Of a stretch of 7,576 nucleotides of DNA, positions 1 to 6,072 are shown in pieces (within the stretch, counting starts at the first letter, position 1; each line of letters begins with the position of its first letter). The position numbers were made by a program, and so were the translations under genes. Location of the stretch: assembly GCA_046735055.1 (NCBI GenBank), contig JBKPSO010000047.1, positions 1 to 7,576 on the forward strand, in the 5' to 3' direction. Below the pieces are notes generated by a model that searched no databases, was not told the DNA's origin, and saw only the letters and a program-made list of their open reading frames with translations. Source of the DNA: DATBLE01 sp046735055 (lineage in GTDB: Bacteria > Actinomycetota > Thermoleophilia > Gaiellales > Gaiellaceae).

Positions 1-1366
1 CCCCACGATCCCGCGCGGGAAGCAGGATTGGAAGGAGCAGCCGTCACACGTCTTCTACACTCGAACGACCGGCATCTGGCAGACGGTCTGGCTGGAGACG
101 GTCGACCGCCTCCACATCGACGGCCTCCGCCTCACCCCCGACGTCGACCGTGGAGCACTCGACATCACGATCCAGCTCCGCGGCTGGGAGCCCGACACTC
201 GACTCCGCGTCGTCGCCGACATCGACGACCGCCAGGCCGGGGCGACGAGCTTCGTCGCATCGAGACCGGAGTCGTCGATCGAGCTCGAGCTCGGTGAAGC
301 CCCGCTCTCCCTGTGGTCGCCGCAGCAGCCGGCGCTGTACGACCTCACCGTGGAGGTGCTCGACGGCGAGGGTCGGAGACGAGATCTCGTCACCAGCTAT
401 TTCGGCATGCGGAAGATCGAGGTCGTCGGCGACGAGCTCCGCCTCAACGGGCGACCGATCTTTCTCAGGCTCGTCCTCGATCAGGGCTACTGGTCCGACG
501 GCCTGCTCACCGCACCGACCGACGCGGCACTGCGTTGCGACATCGAGCTGGCGAAGGAGATGGGCTTCAACGGCGCACGCAAGCACCAGAAGATCGAAGA
601 TCCGCGCTGGTTGTACTGGACCGACCGACTCGGCTTCCTCGTCTGGGGTGAGATGCCGAACGCGCACGAGCTCTCGGCCGGGTCGATCATGCGCACCACG
701 CGGGAGTGGACCGAGGCGATCACGCGCGACTACAACCACCCCTGCGTCATCGCGTGGGTTCCGATCAACGAGAGCAACGGCTGCCGGCTGCTCCGCAGCG
801 ACGAACGAACGCCCGTCGGCCCCTTCGCGGAGCACTTCGCGACCGCGATGTATCACCTCACCAAGGCTCTCGACGCCACCCGCCCGGCGCTGTCGAACGA
901 CGGCTGGGAGCACACGCGCTCCGACTTTTGCACGATCCACGACTACGGCGACTCGGCCGCGATCGCGCGGCGCGTCAGCTCGCTGGCCGAGCTCTTCCGG
1001 CCACTTCCCTCCGCGCGGCCGCTGTACGCGGATGGATTCGATTACCGGGGCGAGCCGATCCTGATCACCGAGTACGGCGGCATCTTCCACGCAGTTGCGG
1101 TCGAGGGCTTCGGCTACCTCGTCGCGCGCGACAACGAGGACTTCGTCCAGCAGCTTGCCGCGCTGACCGAGACTCTCCTCGGGAGCACGCTCGTGAGCGG
1201 CTTCTGCTACACGCAGCTGGCCGATGTGGAGCATGAGCAAAACGGACTGCTCACAGCGGACCGTCGGCCCAAAGTCGCTCCCCAGCTAATCAAGGCCATC
1301 ATCGGCGCGAGGTCGATTCGCGAGCGCACCGTCCGAGGCGACGGCGACGAGCGAGCCCCGCGTTGA
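1..1366 (+). CDS. Glycoside hydrolase family 2 protein (beta-galactosidase/beta-glucuronidase-like), 5' end outside the window
   Basis: The frame is open from the left edge (first full codon at base 2) to the TGA at 1364-1366, giving 454 residues without the true N-terminus. Visible residues 4-36 carry the end of the GH2 sugar-binding jelly-roll domain, with the signature PRGKQDW and TRTTGIWQTVWLE. An immunoglobulin-like domain follows, ending near YFGMRKIEV (about 133-141). The TIM barrel starts at LNGRPIFLRLVLDQGYW (about 148-164). The expected catalytic residues are present: acid/base Glu257 in WVPINESNG and nucleophile Glu357 in ILITEYGG, about 100 residues apart as usual in GH2. The enzyme should hydrolyse a beta-linked glycoside with retention; the sugar cannot be told from sequence alone. 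Whether a signal peptide exists is unknown because the start is missing. The gene converges on the oxygenase gene with only 6 bp between stops. In-frame GTG or ATG codons further inside are not the real start. Confidence 0.93.
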   Translation, partial: PTIPRGKQDWKEQPSHVFYTRTTGIWQTVWLETVDRLHIDGLRLTPDVDRGALDITIQLRGWEPDTRLRVVADIDDRQAGATSFVASRPESSIELELGEAPLSLWSPQQPALYDLTVEVLDGEGRRRDLVTSYFGMRKIEVVGDELRLNGRPIFLRLVLDQGYWSDGLLTAPTDAALRCDIELAKEMGFNGARKHQKIEDPRWLYWTDRLGFLVWGEMPNAHELSAGSIMRTTREWTEAITRDYNHPCVIAWVPINESNGCRLLRSDERTPVGPFAEHFATAMYHLTKALDATRPALSNDGWEHTRSDFCTIHDYGDSAAIARRVSSLAELFRPLPSARPLYADGFDYRGEPILITEYGGIFHAVAVEGFGYLVARDNEDFVQQLAALTETLLGSTLVSGFCYTQLADVEHEQNGLLTADRRPKVAPQLIKAIIGARSIRERTVRGDGDERAPR

Positions 1367-1372
1367 TCCGAC

Positions 1373-2149
1373 TCACACCTCGACCGTCGCCGTAGACGGG
1401 CCTGCCCGCTCGCCAGCGACGAGAAGCGGCTCCGCCAGCATCCGAGGACCCGAGCCGTCTGCGTTCAGGATCGGCTCGGCTGAGTACTGGGCGACGTAGA
1501 CCCGTCGCATCCGCTCAGTCGTGTTGGCGCCGCTCCGGTGGAAGAGCGTTGTCGAGAAGCAGACGATGCTGCCGGCGGGAACGATCACGGGGTCGCCCGG
1601 GTCGTCGCCGAAGTAGCCGACCAGGTCGTTGCTTGCCTCGTCCCGCACGTGCGGGACCACGTCGCGCGTGCCGGCGCGCTCGTAAGTCAGCAGGTAGACG
1701 GTGCCGTTGGCCTCGCTCATATCGTCGAGGGCGATCCAGCACGTGAGGTAGGGCCGGTGCAGGTACTCGATGAAGCCCGAGTCCTGATGCCAGCTGAACG
1801 TCATGCCGGTCTCCGCCGCCTTGACGACGAACTGCTCGTTGAACAGATAGACGGTGTCCCCGAGCGCAACCCGGGCCACGTCCACCATCAACTCGGACCG
1901 GAGGAAGCCCTCGACCGCGGGGCTTTTGCCGTACGCGTGCAGGAAGTAGCGGCTGCCGCGGTGATCGAGGTCGATCGTGTGGACGCCGAGACGCTGCATC
2001 TCGCGCTCGCGCTCCTCGACCAGGCGCCCGCACTCCACCCGGAGCGTCTCGAGTTCTTCGGCCGGGAGGGCCCTTTCGAGGACGAAGAAGCCGTCCTCGC
2101 GAAAGCACCGACGGTGCTCGGACGAGAGGGGTGTTGCCGAGATGCTCAT
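1373..2149 (-). CDS. Phytanoyl-CoA dioxygenase (PhyH) family Fe(II)/2-oxoglutarate oxygenase
   Basis: This 258-residue protein is of normal length for the bacterial PhyH family, which includes ectoine hydroxylase and many natural-product hydroxylases. The double-stranded beta-helix metal triad is visible: His121 and Asp123 in SWHQDSGF, and His204 in LFHRSGANTTERMRR. Arg215 or Arg216 in the same stretch is placed to bind the 2-oxoglutarate carboxylate. The N-terminal FREDGFFVLERALP (about 16-29) is the typical opening of the family. It is expected to be a soluble cytoplasmic oxygenase that hydroxylates a small substrate using O2 and 2-oxoglutarate; the substrate is not predictable. The ATG at 2149 was chosen over two upstream in-frame ATGs because a near-perfect AGGAGG lies 4 bases before it and family homology starts just after it. 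It diverges from the AraC-type regulator (89 bp gap), the usual arrangement for a regulator and its target. Confidence 0.92.
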   Translation of the reverse strand: MSISATPLSSEHRRCFREDGFFVLERALPAEELETLRVECGRLVEEREREMQRLGVHTIDLDHRGSRYFLHAYGKSPAVEGFLRSELMVDVARVALGDTVYLFNEQFVVKAAETGMTFSWHQDSGFIEYLHRPYLTCWIALDDMSEANGTVYLLTYERAGTRDVVPHVRDEASNDLVGYFGDDPGDPVIVPAGSIVCFSTTLFHRSGANTTERMRRVYVAQYSAEPILNADGSGPRMLAEPLLVAGERAGPSTATVEV

Positions 2150-2153
2150 GCTC

Positions 2154-2159
2154 CCTCCT
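2154..2159 (-). promoter_or_regulatory. Shine-Dalgarno site of the PhyH-family gene
   Basis: On the minus strand AGGAGG is followed by GAGC and then the ATG at 2149. This strong site fixes the start and excludes the longer readings beginning at 2173 or 2230. It contrasts with other starts in the window, which lack a ribosome binding site. Confidence 0.85.
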
Positions 2160-2202
2160 AAATCCTTGTCCATACAGAATCCGCGCGCAGCCAGCGGGTG
2201 TC

Positions 2203-2230
2203 TTGGCGGCAACGCGCGACTTCTTATCAT
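2203..2230 (+). promoter_or_regulatory. Putative promoter of the AraC-type regulator gene (near-leaderless)
   Basis: A -35-like TTGGCG (2203-2208) is separated by 16 bp from a -10-like TATCAT (2225-2230). The ATG at 2239 lies 8 bases past the -10, so transcription would start at or within one or two bases of the start codon. No Shine-Dalgarno precedes the ATG, which fits a leaderless message of the kind common in actinobacteria. This is a motif match by eye, not a measured start. Confidence 0.5.
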
Positions 2231-2238
2231 TTCTTGCG

Positions 2239-3090
2239 ATGCTCGACGACGACCTCGGCATTCCCGGCGGGCTGGACGGCCGCGTCGTCCGGCACAGAGT
2301 CGGAGACGTCCGTCCGCGCGCGCACCGGCACGCCGAGCTCGAGCTCAACCTGGTGGTGCGCGGTACCTCGTCCTATCTGCTGGGGGAGCGTCGCTCCGAC
2401 CTCGCCCCGGGAACGCTGACCTGGCTCTTCCCGCGCCAGGAGCACGTCCTCGTCGACGAATCCTCCGACCACGAGCTCTGGTGGGCGGTCTTCCGCCCGG
2501 ATCTCGTCGCGCGGACCGCAAAGACGCAGCGCGAGCGACCTCTGCTCCAAGCCGATCCCGTCGGCCGCTTCTCGCGACGGCTCGACTCCGACGCCGTCCG
2601 CCGCCTCACCACGCTCCTTCAGGAAGTCCGCGTCGCCGAGTCCACGGACACCGTCCTGGCCAACGCCGGCCTCGCGTATCTGCTCATCCTCGCCTGGCGA
2701 CGCTTCCTCGAGAGCAGCGACCTCGTCGAGGGCACCGACCTGCACCCCGCGGTCGAGGCCGTCGCCCGCCTGCTCAGCGCCGACCCGAACGCCGGCGATC
2801 TCGCCCGACTTGCCGATGCGGCCGCACTCAGCCCCAGCCACCTCAGCCGGCTCTTCAAGACGCAAGTGGGCGTCTCGATCACCAGGTTCCGAAACCAACA
2901 GCGACTCGAGCGCTTCCTGACCCTGTACGGCCGTGGCCGACGCACGACTGCCCTCGCGGCAGCGCTCGAGGCCGGCTTCGGAAGCTACGCGCAGTTCTAC
3001 CGCGTCTTTCGCGAACTCACGGGGCGCCGGCCAGCCGCGATCCGCTCTTCGGCTGCGGACGACGACTGGAACGGCACGCCCGACGCGTGA
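2239..3090 (+). CDS. AraC family transcriptional regulator with N-terminal cupin-like domain
   Basis: This 283-residue protein has the two-part AraC/XylS layout. Residues about 20-90 form the cupin-like sensing domain, with HRHAELELNLVVRG followed by the conserved LAPGTLTWLFPRQEH turn. The C-terminal ~100 residues form the double helix-turn-helix: first HTH about 187-208 (LARLADAAALSPSHLSRLFK), second about 237-261, with GFGSYAQFYRVFRELTGRRP matching the family signature. It is a cytoplasmic DNA-binding protein, probably sensing a small molecule such as a sugar. Divergence from the oxygenase gene suggests it controls that gene, itself, or the nearby glycosidase. The frame stays open back to an ATG at 2131, but that reading would overlap the oxygenase start, adds non-homologous residues and would cross the predicted promoter. 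The ATG at 2239 is therefore preferred. Confidence 0.92.
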   Translation: MLDDDLGIPGGLDGRVVRHRVGDVRPRAHRHAELELNLVVRGTSSYLLGERRSDLAPGTLTWLFPRQEHVLVDESSDHELWWAVFRPDLVARTAKTQRERPLLQADPVGRFSRRLDSDAVRRLTTLLQEVRVAESTDTVLANAGLAYLLILAWRRFLESSDLVEGTDLHPAVEAVARLLSADPNAGDLARLADAAALSPSHLSRLFKTQVGVSITRFRNQQRLERFLTLYGRGRRTTALAAALEAGFGSYAQFYRVFRELTGRRPAAIRSSAADDDWNGTPDA

Positions 3091-3168
3091 CGATCGAGCT
3101 GTCGTGTCAGTCCGCGCAGACCATCGACATCCGGCGACGCCCAACGGACCCCGTTGTGTTTTCATGCA

Positions 3169-3813
3169 GTGGTGGGCCCGGCAGCGACGACCCTCTACGT
3201 CGGGACGTCCGGCTTCTCGTATCCGACCTGGAAGCCCGACTTCTATCCGGCCGGGACGCCGCAGAAGGAGTTCCTGCGCGCGTATGCGAAGCGGCTCCCG
3301 TCCGTCGAGCTGAACACGACCGGATACCGGTTGCCGCCCGAGGACCAGTTTCGGCGCTGGGCCGAAGAGACGCCCGACGGCTTCCGCTTCGCCGTCAAGA
3401 TGCCGCATCCGAACCGGCTGGGGTTGTTCACGGAGCGTGTGCGGGCTCTCGGCGAGAAGCTCGGCCCGGTGCGGATCGTCGTCCAGCAGGCCCGCGACGA
3501 CGCGTTTCTGGAGCGCGTACTCGACGCGCTCGATCCGGCGCTCCAGTGGGCGCTCGACTTCCGGCACGAGTCCTGGGCTGGTGCCGCAACCGGTCACGCT
3601 GCCGTCGTCAACGCCCTCGTGGGCGATGCGAGCTTCCGCTACCTGCGGCTCCGCGACCCGCCCTACGACGAGGCTGCGCTTCAGGACTTGGCGGGCAAGC
3701 TTCGCCCCCTCCTCGACCAGGGCACGCGCGTCTTCGCCTACTTCAAGCACGAGGACGAGCCGCTCGCGCCGCGTTATGCAAGGCAGCTGATCGAGTTACT
3801 GGCGGAGCACTGA
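3169..3813 (+). CDS. DUF72 domain-containing protein (YecE-like), compact form
   Basis: This is a 214-residue TIM-barrel-like DUF72 protein. The hallmark opening YVGTSGFSYPTWKPDFYP spans about 10-27. It is followed by VELNTTGYRLP (46-56), the RWAEETPDGFRFAVKMP segment (63-79), LDFRHESW (129-136), FRYLRLRDPPYDE (156-168) and VFAYFKHEDEPLAPRYARQL (188-207). Its molecular function is not established. It is shorter than typical YecE proteins: the usual TH-x-K/R-x-L segment after the AVK strand and the QLPP motif are missing or replaced (MPHPN and VVQQARDD), as I recall for an actinobacterial subgroup. The start is uncertain. GTG at 3169 or 3172 is preferred; a TTG at 3154 would add five residues, and no clear ribosome binding site is seen. 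It lies 78 bp after the AraC gene and ends at a strong hairpin, so it may be read through from the regulator or have its own promoter. Confidence 0.88.
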   Translation: MVGPAATTLYVGTSGFSYPTWKPDFYPAGTPQKEFLRAYAKRLPSVELNTTGYRLPPEDQFRRWAEETPDGFRFAVKMPHPNRLGLFTERVRALGEKLGPVRIVVQQARDDAFLERVLDALDPALQWALDFRHESWAGAATGHAAVVNALVGDASFRYLRLRDPPYDEAALQDLAGKLRPLLDQGTRVFAYFKHEDEPLAPRYARQLIELLAEH

Positions 3814-3814
3814 C

Positions 3815-3853
3815 GGGGGAGGTTGGCCGCCTGCGTTGCGGCCAACCTCCCTC
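3815..3853. terminator. Bidirectional hairpin terminator between convergent genes
   Basis: A perfect 14-bp stem, GGGAGGTTGGCCGC (3817-3830) against GCGGCCAACCTCCC (3838-3851), encloses a 7-base loop. It can be extended by one G-U and one G-C pair to 3815-3853. It begins 1 base after the DUF72 stop and lies 28 bases beyond the stop of the converging PQQ-propeller remnant, so it can serve both strands. There is no U tract, as is common for hairpin terminators in high-GC actinobacteria. Confidence 0.8.
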
Positions 3854-3881
3854 CGGTCGGTGCTTGACGTTCGGGCTAGCG

Positions 3882-4703
3882 CTACAGCCCGAAGGCGTAC
3901 ACCTTGTTGTTCGGCGTTCCGAAGCCGAAGTTGCTGTAGCCGGAGCCCCAGAAGAGCATTCCGTCGGAGATCGCGGCGCCGGACAGGCACGAACCGCCGC
4001 TGGCGTAGCTCCACAGCTCCGCACCGGTGGCGGCGTCGAGCGCGTACATGTACCCAACGGGGTCGAGCGAGCAGCCGTACACCACGCCGTTGGCGGTGGT
4101 GACCGGCCCTGAGGTGCCGCCGCCGTGAGACGGCGTGTGCTGCCAGAGCATGGCGCCGGTCTTGGCATCGAGCCCGCTCCAGACGCCGTCGGTGGTCGTT
4201 TCGCCGCCGCCGAACAGCGGCCACGAAACGCCGTTGCTGTTGGCGTTCGCGGTGTAGACGCGAGTGCCGTCGACGGCCGAGCCCCACTGCAGGCCGCCCG
4301 CGGTGCCGCCGGGCCCCGCCTGGGTTGACCCAGCGAACCGCGCCCGTGTCGGCGCTGAGCTGCCAGTACTGGCCGCTCTTCTGCCCTGCACCGACCACGT
4401 CGACGGGCTTCCCGTTGGCGTCCTTGACCGTGAACAGCGCCGGCGCCTGGCCGAAGTCGTAGTCGGGTCCTGCCGGATCGGGGCACTGTTCGCCGGTGCC
4501 GAAGAACGGGATGCAGTCGACCGTCCAGGCGTCGTACGGGATCAGCCGGGTAGCCCAGTTGATCACTCCGGTCTTCATGTCCAAGGCGAGGATGCTGTCG
4601 ACGTGGTCATCCGCGGAAATACACGCAGACTGCGCGACCGGGTCGGATCCGGCCGCGGCCACGCAGGCGAGAACATCGTCCGGCACCGAGTAGTTGTTGG
4701 ACC
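3882..4703 (-). pseudogene. PQQ-binding beta-propeller protein remnant (polyvinyl-alcohol-dehydrogenase-like), 5'-truncated and frameshifted
   Basis: Two adjoining frames together encode the C-terminal half of a PQQ-type propeller. The upstream part (4703 to about 4327) begins at NNYSVPDDVLAC and contains DDHVDSILALDMKTGVINW, PAGPDYDFG, DVVGAGQKSGQYW and LSADTGAVRWV. The downstream part (about 4330 to the TAG at 3882) continues with TQAGPGGTAGGLQWGSAVDG, LDAKTGAMLW and LDAATGAELWSYASGG, ending NKVYAFGL. The D-x-x-T-G-x-x-x-W blade motif therefore recurs four times. The join needs removal of one A on the minus strand (the TT at 4325-4326 on the plus strand), which restores WVTQAGPGG. Upstream of 4703 the frame stays open to an ATG at 4812, but those residues look unrelated, and the N-terminal half expected for this family, with any signal peptide, is absent. 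Intact relatives are secreted quinoprotein dehydrogenases or propeller proteins. The frameshift alone could be an assembly error; together with the missing 5' half, decay is more likely. Confidence 0.8.
4325..4326 (-). other. Single-base frameshift in the PQQ-propeller remnant
   Basis: On the minus strand the sequence reads TGG GTC AAC CCA GGC. Dropping one A gives TGG GTC ACC CAG GCG, which restores the conserved W-V-T-Q-A-G-P-G-G and the rest of the propeller. The site lies in the centre of a small inverted repeat (CTGGGT..ACCCAG), which could favour slippage in the cell or an error in sequencing. Confidence 0.75.
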
Positions 4704-4803
4704 CTGATGATCGTTTGCCAACTAGACAACAAAGGTCGGGAAGCCGCACGCCGCTACACAAAGGGCATGACCATCGAGATCCTCCTCCCGGGAGCCTGCT
4801 TTC

Positions 4804-4821
4804 CCTGGCCACCAGGCCAGG
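4804..4821. repeat. Small hairpin, 7-bp arms
   Basis: CCTGGCC (4804-4810) and GGCCAGG (4815-4821) flank a 4-base ACCA loop. There is no T-run on either side, so it is a weak terminator candidate. It lies in the 192-bp gap (4704-4895) between the propeller remnant and the PLP-enzyme gene, where no gene is evident. The ATG at 4812 that opens the remnant's longer frame falls inside it, which argues against that ATG being a real start. Confidence 0.45.
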
Positions 4822-4862
4822 CGTTGGGAGAATCTCTCACAGAGTCGTCGAGCTTGCAACAA

Positions 4863-4881
4863 CGCGGGCAAGCCGCCCGCG
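4863..4881 (-). terminator. Putative terminator of the class V PLP-enzyme gene
   Basis: Read on the minus strand, CGCGGGC, a 5-base loop and GCCCGCG form a 7-bp stem of G-C pairs only, followed by the T-rich TTGTTG. It lies 14 bases after the TAG stop at 4896-4898, the right place to end that transcript. The stem is short and the T tract imperfect. Confidence 0.5.
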
Positions 4882-4895
4882 CGCGCGATGCCGCA

Positions 4896-6047
4896 CTAGA
4901 AACGCGCGGCCGCGCCCAGGTGTCGTTCGTGGACGCCTGAGGCGACGATCTCGGCGATCTCGCCGACCGCGAACTCGAGCTCGTCTTCGGTGTTGAAGAA
5001 GTGCGGCCCGAGCCGGAGGCCGACGTCCGGGCGAAAATCGCAGAGGATCTGCCGCTCGGCGAGCTCCCTGTGCACGCCCTCGAACCCCGGCGTCCGGGCG
5101 GTCACGCTCGCGCCGCGACGGGCCTCGTCGCGCTGCGAGGTGACCTCGAACCCGGCGTCGTCGACGAGACGGATGAGCAGGTCCGTGAGCCCGAGCGAGC
5201 GCTCGCGGATCGCCTCGACGCCGACCTCCTCGATCACGTCGTAGCCGGCAGTCGCCGCGTACAGCGCGGGGATGTTGGGCGTGCCGGTGAGGAAACGCGC
5301 GATCCCGTCGGCGTACTCCAGCTCCGGCTCGAATGCGAACGGGCGGGCGTGGCCCTGCCACCCGACGAAGGTCGGCTCGAGCTCCTCGACCAGGTCCGGG
5401 CGGACGTACAGCCAGCCGGCGCCGGGGCCGCCGCAGAGCCACTTGACCGAGCCGCCCGTAGCGAAGGCGACGCCGAGCGCGTCGAGGTCGAGCGGCACGG
5501 CGCCGGCCGACTGGTAGGCGTCGAGGAGGACGTGGGCGGCGGCCTCCTCGGCCCGGCGCTGCACGGCTTCGACGTCCTGCAGCTCCGCGGTCTTGAAGAG
5601 CACGTGGCTGAGCGGGACGAGCAGCGTGCGCTCGTCGATCGCCTCGAGCAGCGCGTCCAGCTCGGGAACGACCACGATCTCGGCGCCGGGCTGGGCCTGC
5701 AGCAGGTAGCGGACGGACGGGAACTCGCCCTCGAGGTACACGATCCGGTTCCGCGGCGGCTCCAGCCGGAAGCACGAGAGCACGACCGCGACCGCGACGG
5801 TCACGTTCTGGTGCATGCACGTCGTGCCGGGGCGGGCGCCGACGATCCGGCCGACCTGGTCGCCGACCGTCAGCGGCATCTCCCACCAGCCCTCGCTCCA
5901 CGAGCGGATGCCGCGCGTTCGCCACATCCGCGTGTACTCGGCGAGGCGCTCCTCGGCGGCCGCGGGCATCGCCGCGAGCGAGTGGTTGATCAGGTAGGTC
6001 GTCTCGGCGAGGATCGGGAAGCGGTCGCGATACGCGGAGGCGTCCAC
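4896..6047 (-). CDS. Class V-fold PLP-dependent enzyme, kynureninase/aminotransferase-like
   Basis: This 383-residue protein matches the class V aminotransferase fold and has full family length. It opens with FPILAETTYLINHSLAAMP (10-28), the substrate-entry loop of kynureninase-like members. The WWEMP and VGARPGTTCMHQNVT region (54-84) binds the PLP phosphate. Asp176 in VLLDAYQSAG should contact the pyridine nitrogen. Lys202 in GGSVKWLCGGPGAGWLYV is the Schiff-base lysine. The C-terminal FRPDVGLRLGPHFFNTEDEL (338-357) is the substrate-carboxylate segment. It could be a kynureninase, cysteine desulfurase-like lyase or transaminase; the overall pattern is nearest kynureninase-like hydrolases but the substrate is unproven. 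The start is taken as GTG at 6047, where homology begins. The frame remains open to 6299, but that would run through the divergent peptidase gene. It shares a 25-bp divergent promoter gap with the M20 peptidase gene, suggesting a joint role in breaking down an amino-acid derivative. Confidence 0.87.
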   Translation of the reverse strand: MDASAYRDRFPILAETTYLINHSLAAMPAAAEERLAEYTRMWRTRGIRSWSEGWWEMPLTVGDQVGRIVGARPGTTCMHQNVTVAVAVVLSCFRLEPPRNRIVYLEGEFPSVRYLLQAQPGAEIVVVPELDALLEAIDERTLLVPLSHVLFKTAELQDVEAVQRRAEEAAAHVLLDAYQSAGAVPLDLDALGVAFATGGSVKWLCGGPGAGWLYVRPDLVEELEPTFVGWQGHARPFAFEPELEYADGIARFLTGTPNIPALYAATAGYDVIEEVGVEAIRERSLGLTDLLIRLVDDAGFEVTSQRDEARRGASVTARTPGFEGVHRELAERQILCDFRPDVGLRLGPHFFNTEDELEFAVGEIAEIVASGVHERHLGAAARF

Positions 6048-6055
6048 GGGCGACG

Positions 6056-6061
6056 AGTATA
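6056..6061 (-). promoter_or_regulatory. -10 box of the class V PLP-enzyme gene
   Basis: The minus strand reads TATACT, one base from the TATAAT consensus, ending 8 bases before the GTG at 6047. Transcription would start at or just before the start codon, a near-leaderless message; no Shine-Dalgarno is present. It overlaps the opposite-strand -10 of the peptidase gene by two bases. No good -35 is visible. Confidence 0.55.
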
Positions 6062-6065
6062 GGCT
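6060..6065 (+). promoter_or_regulatory. -10 box of the M20 peptidase gene
   Basis: TAGGCT fits the actinobacterial TANNNT -10 pattern and ends 7 bases before the GTG at 6073, the spacing expected when transcription begins on the start codon itself. No ribosome binding site lies in the gap. No clear -35 is seen, and the match is only to a loose consensus. Confidence 0.45.
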
Positions 6066-6072
6066 CGCCGTC

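Noticed and set aside
44..1240. 398-codon open frame on the minus strand opposite the glycosidase
   Set aside because: It mirrors the codon pattern of the clear GH2 gene; its product is low-complexity Arg/Val/Asp-rich with no recognisable domain. Long antisense frames are expected in high-GC genes.
2131..2238. 36-codon upstream extension of the AraC-type gene
   Set aside because: It overlaps the oxygenase start and its ribosome binding site and has no homology. The ATG at 2239 has a fitting promoter instead.
2227..3750. 507-codon minus-strand frame opposite the AraC and DUF72 genes
   Set aside because: It spans two well-supported plus-strand genes and their spacer and shows no domain, so it is a GC-driven shadow.
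1977..4112. 711-codon plus-strand frame across several genes
   Set aside because: It runs through the oxygenase, regulator, DUF72 and propeller regions in wrong frames or strands and gives an Arg/Pro/Ser-rich product, so it is a shadow.
4707..4940. 77-codon plus-strand frame in the gap before the PLP-enzyme gene
   Set aside because: It has no ribosome binding site, no recognisable product, overlaps the PLP-enzyme 3' end and crosses two hairpins.
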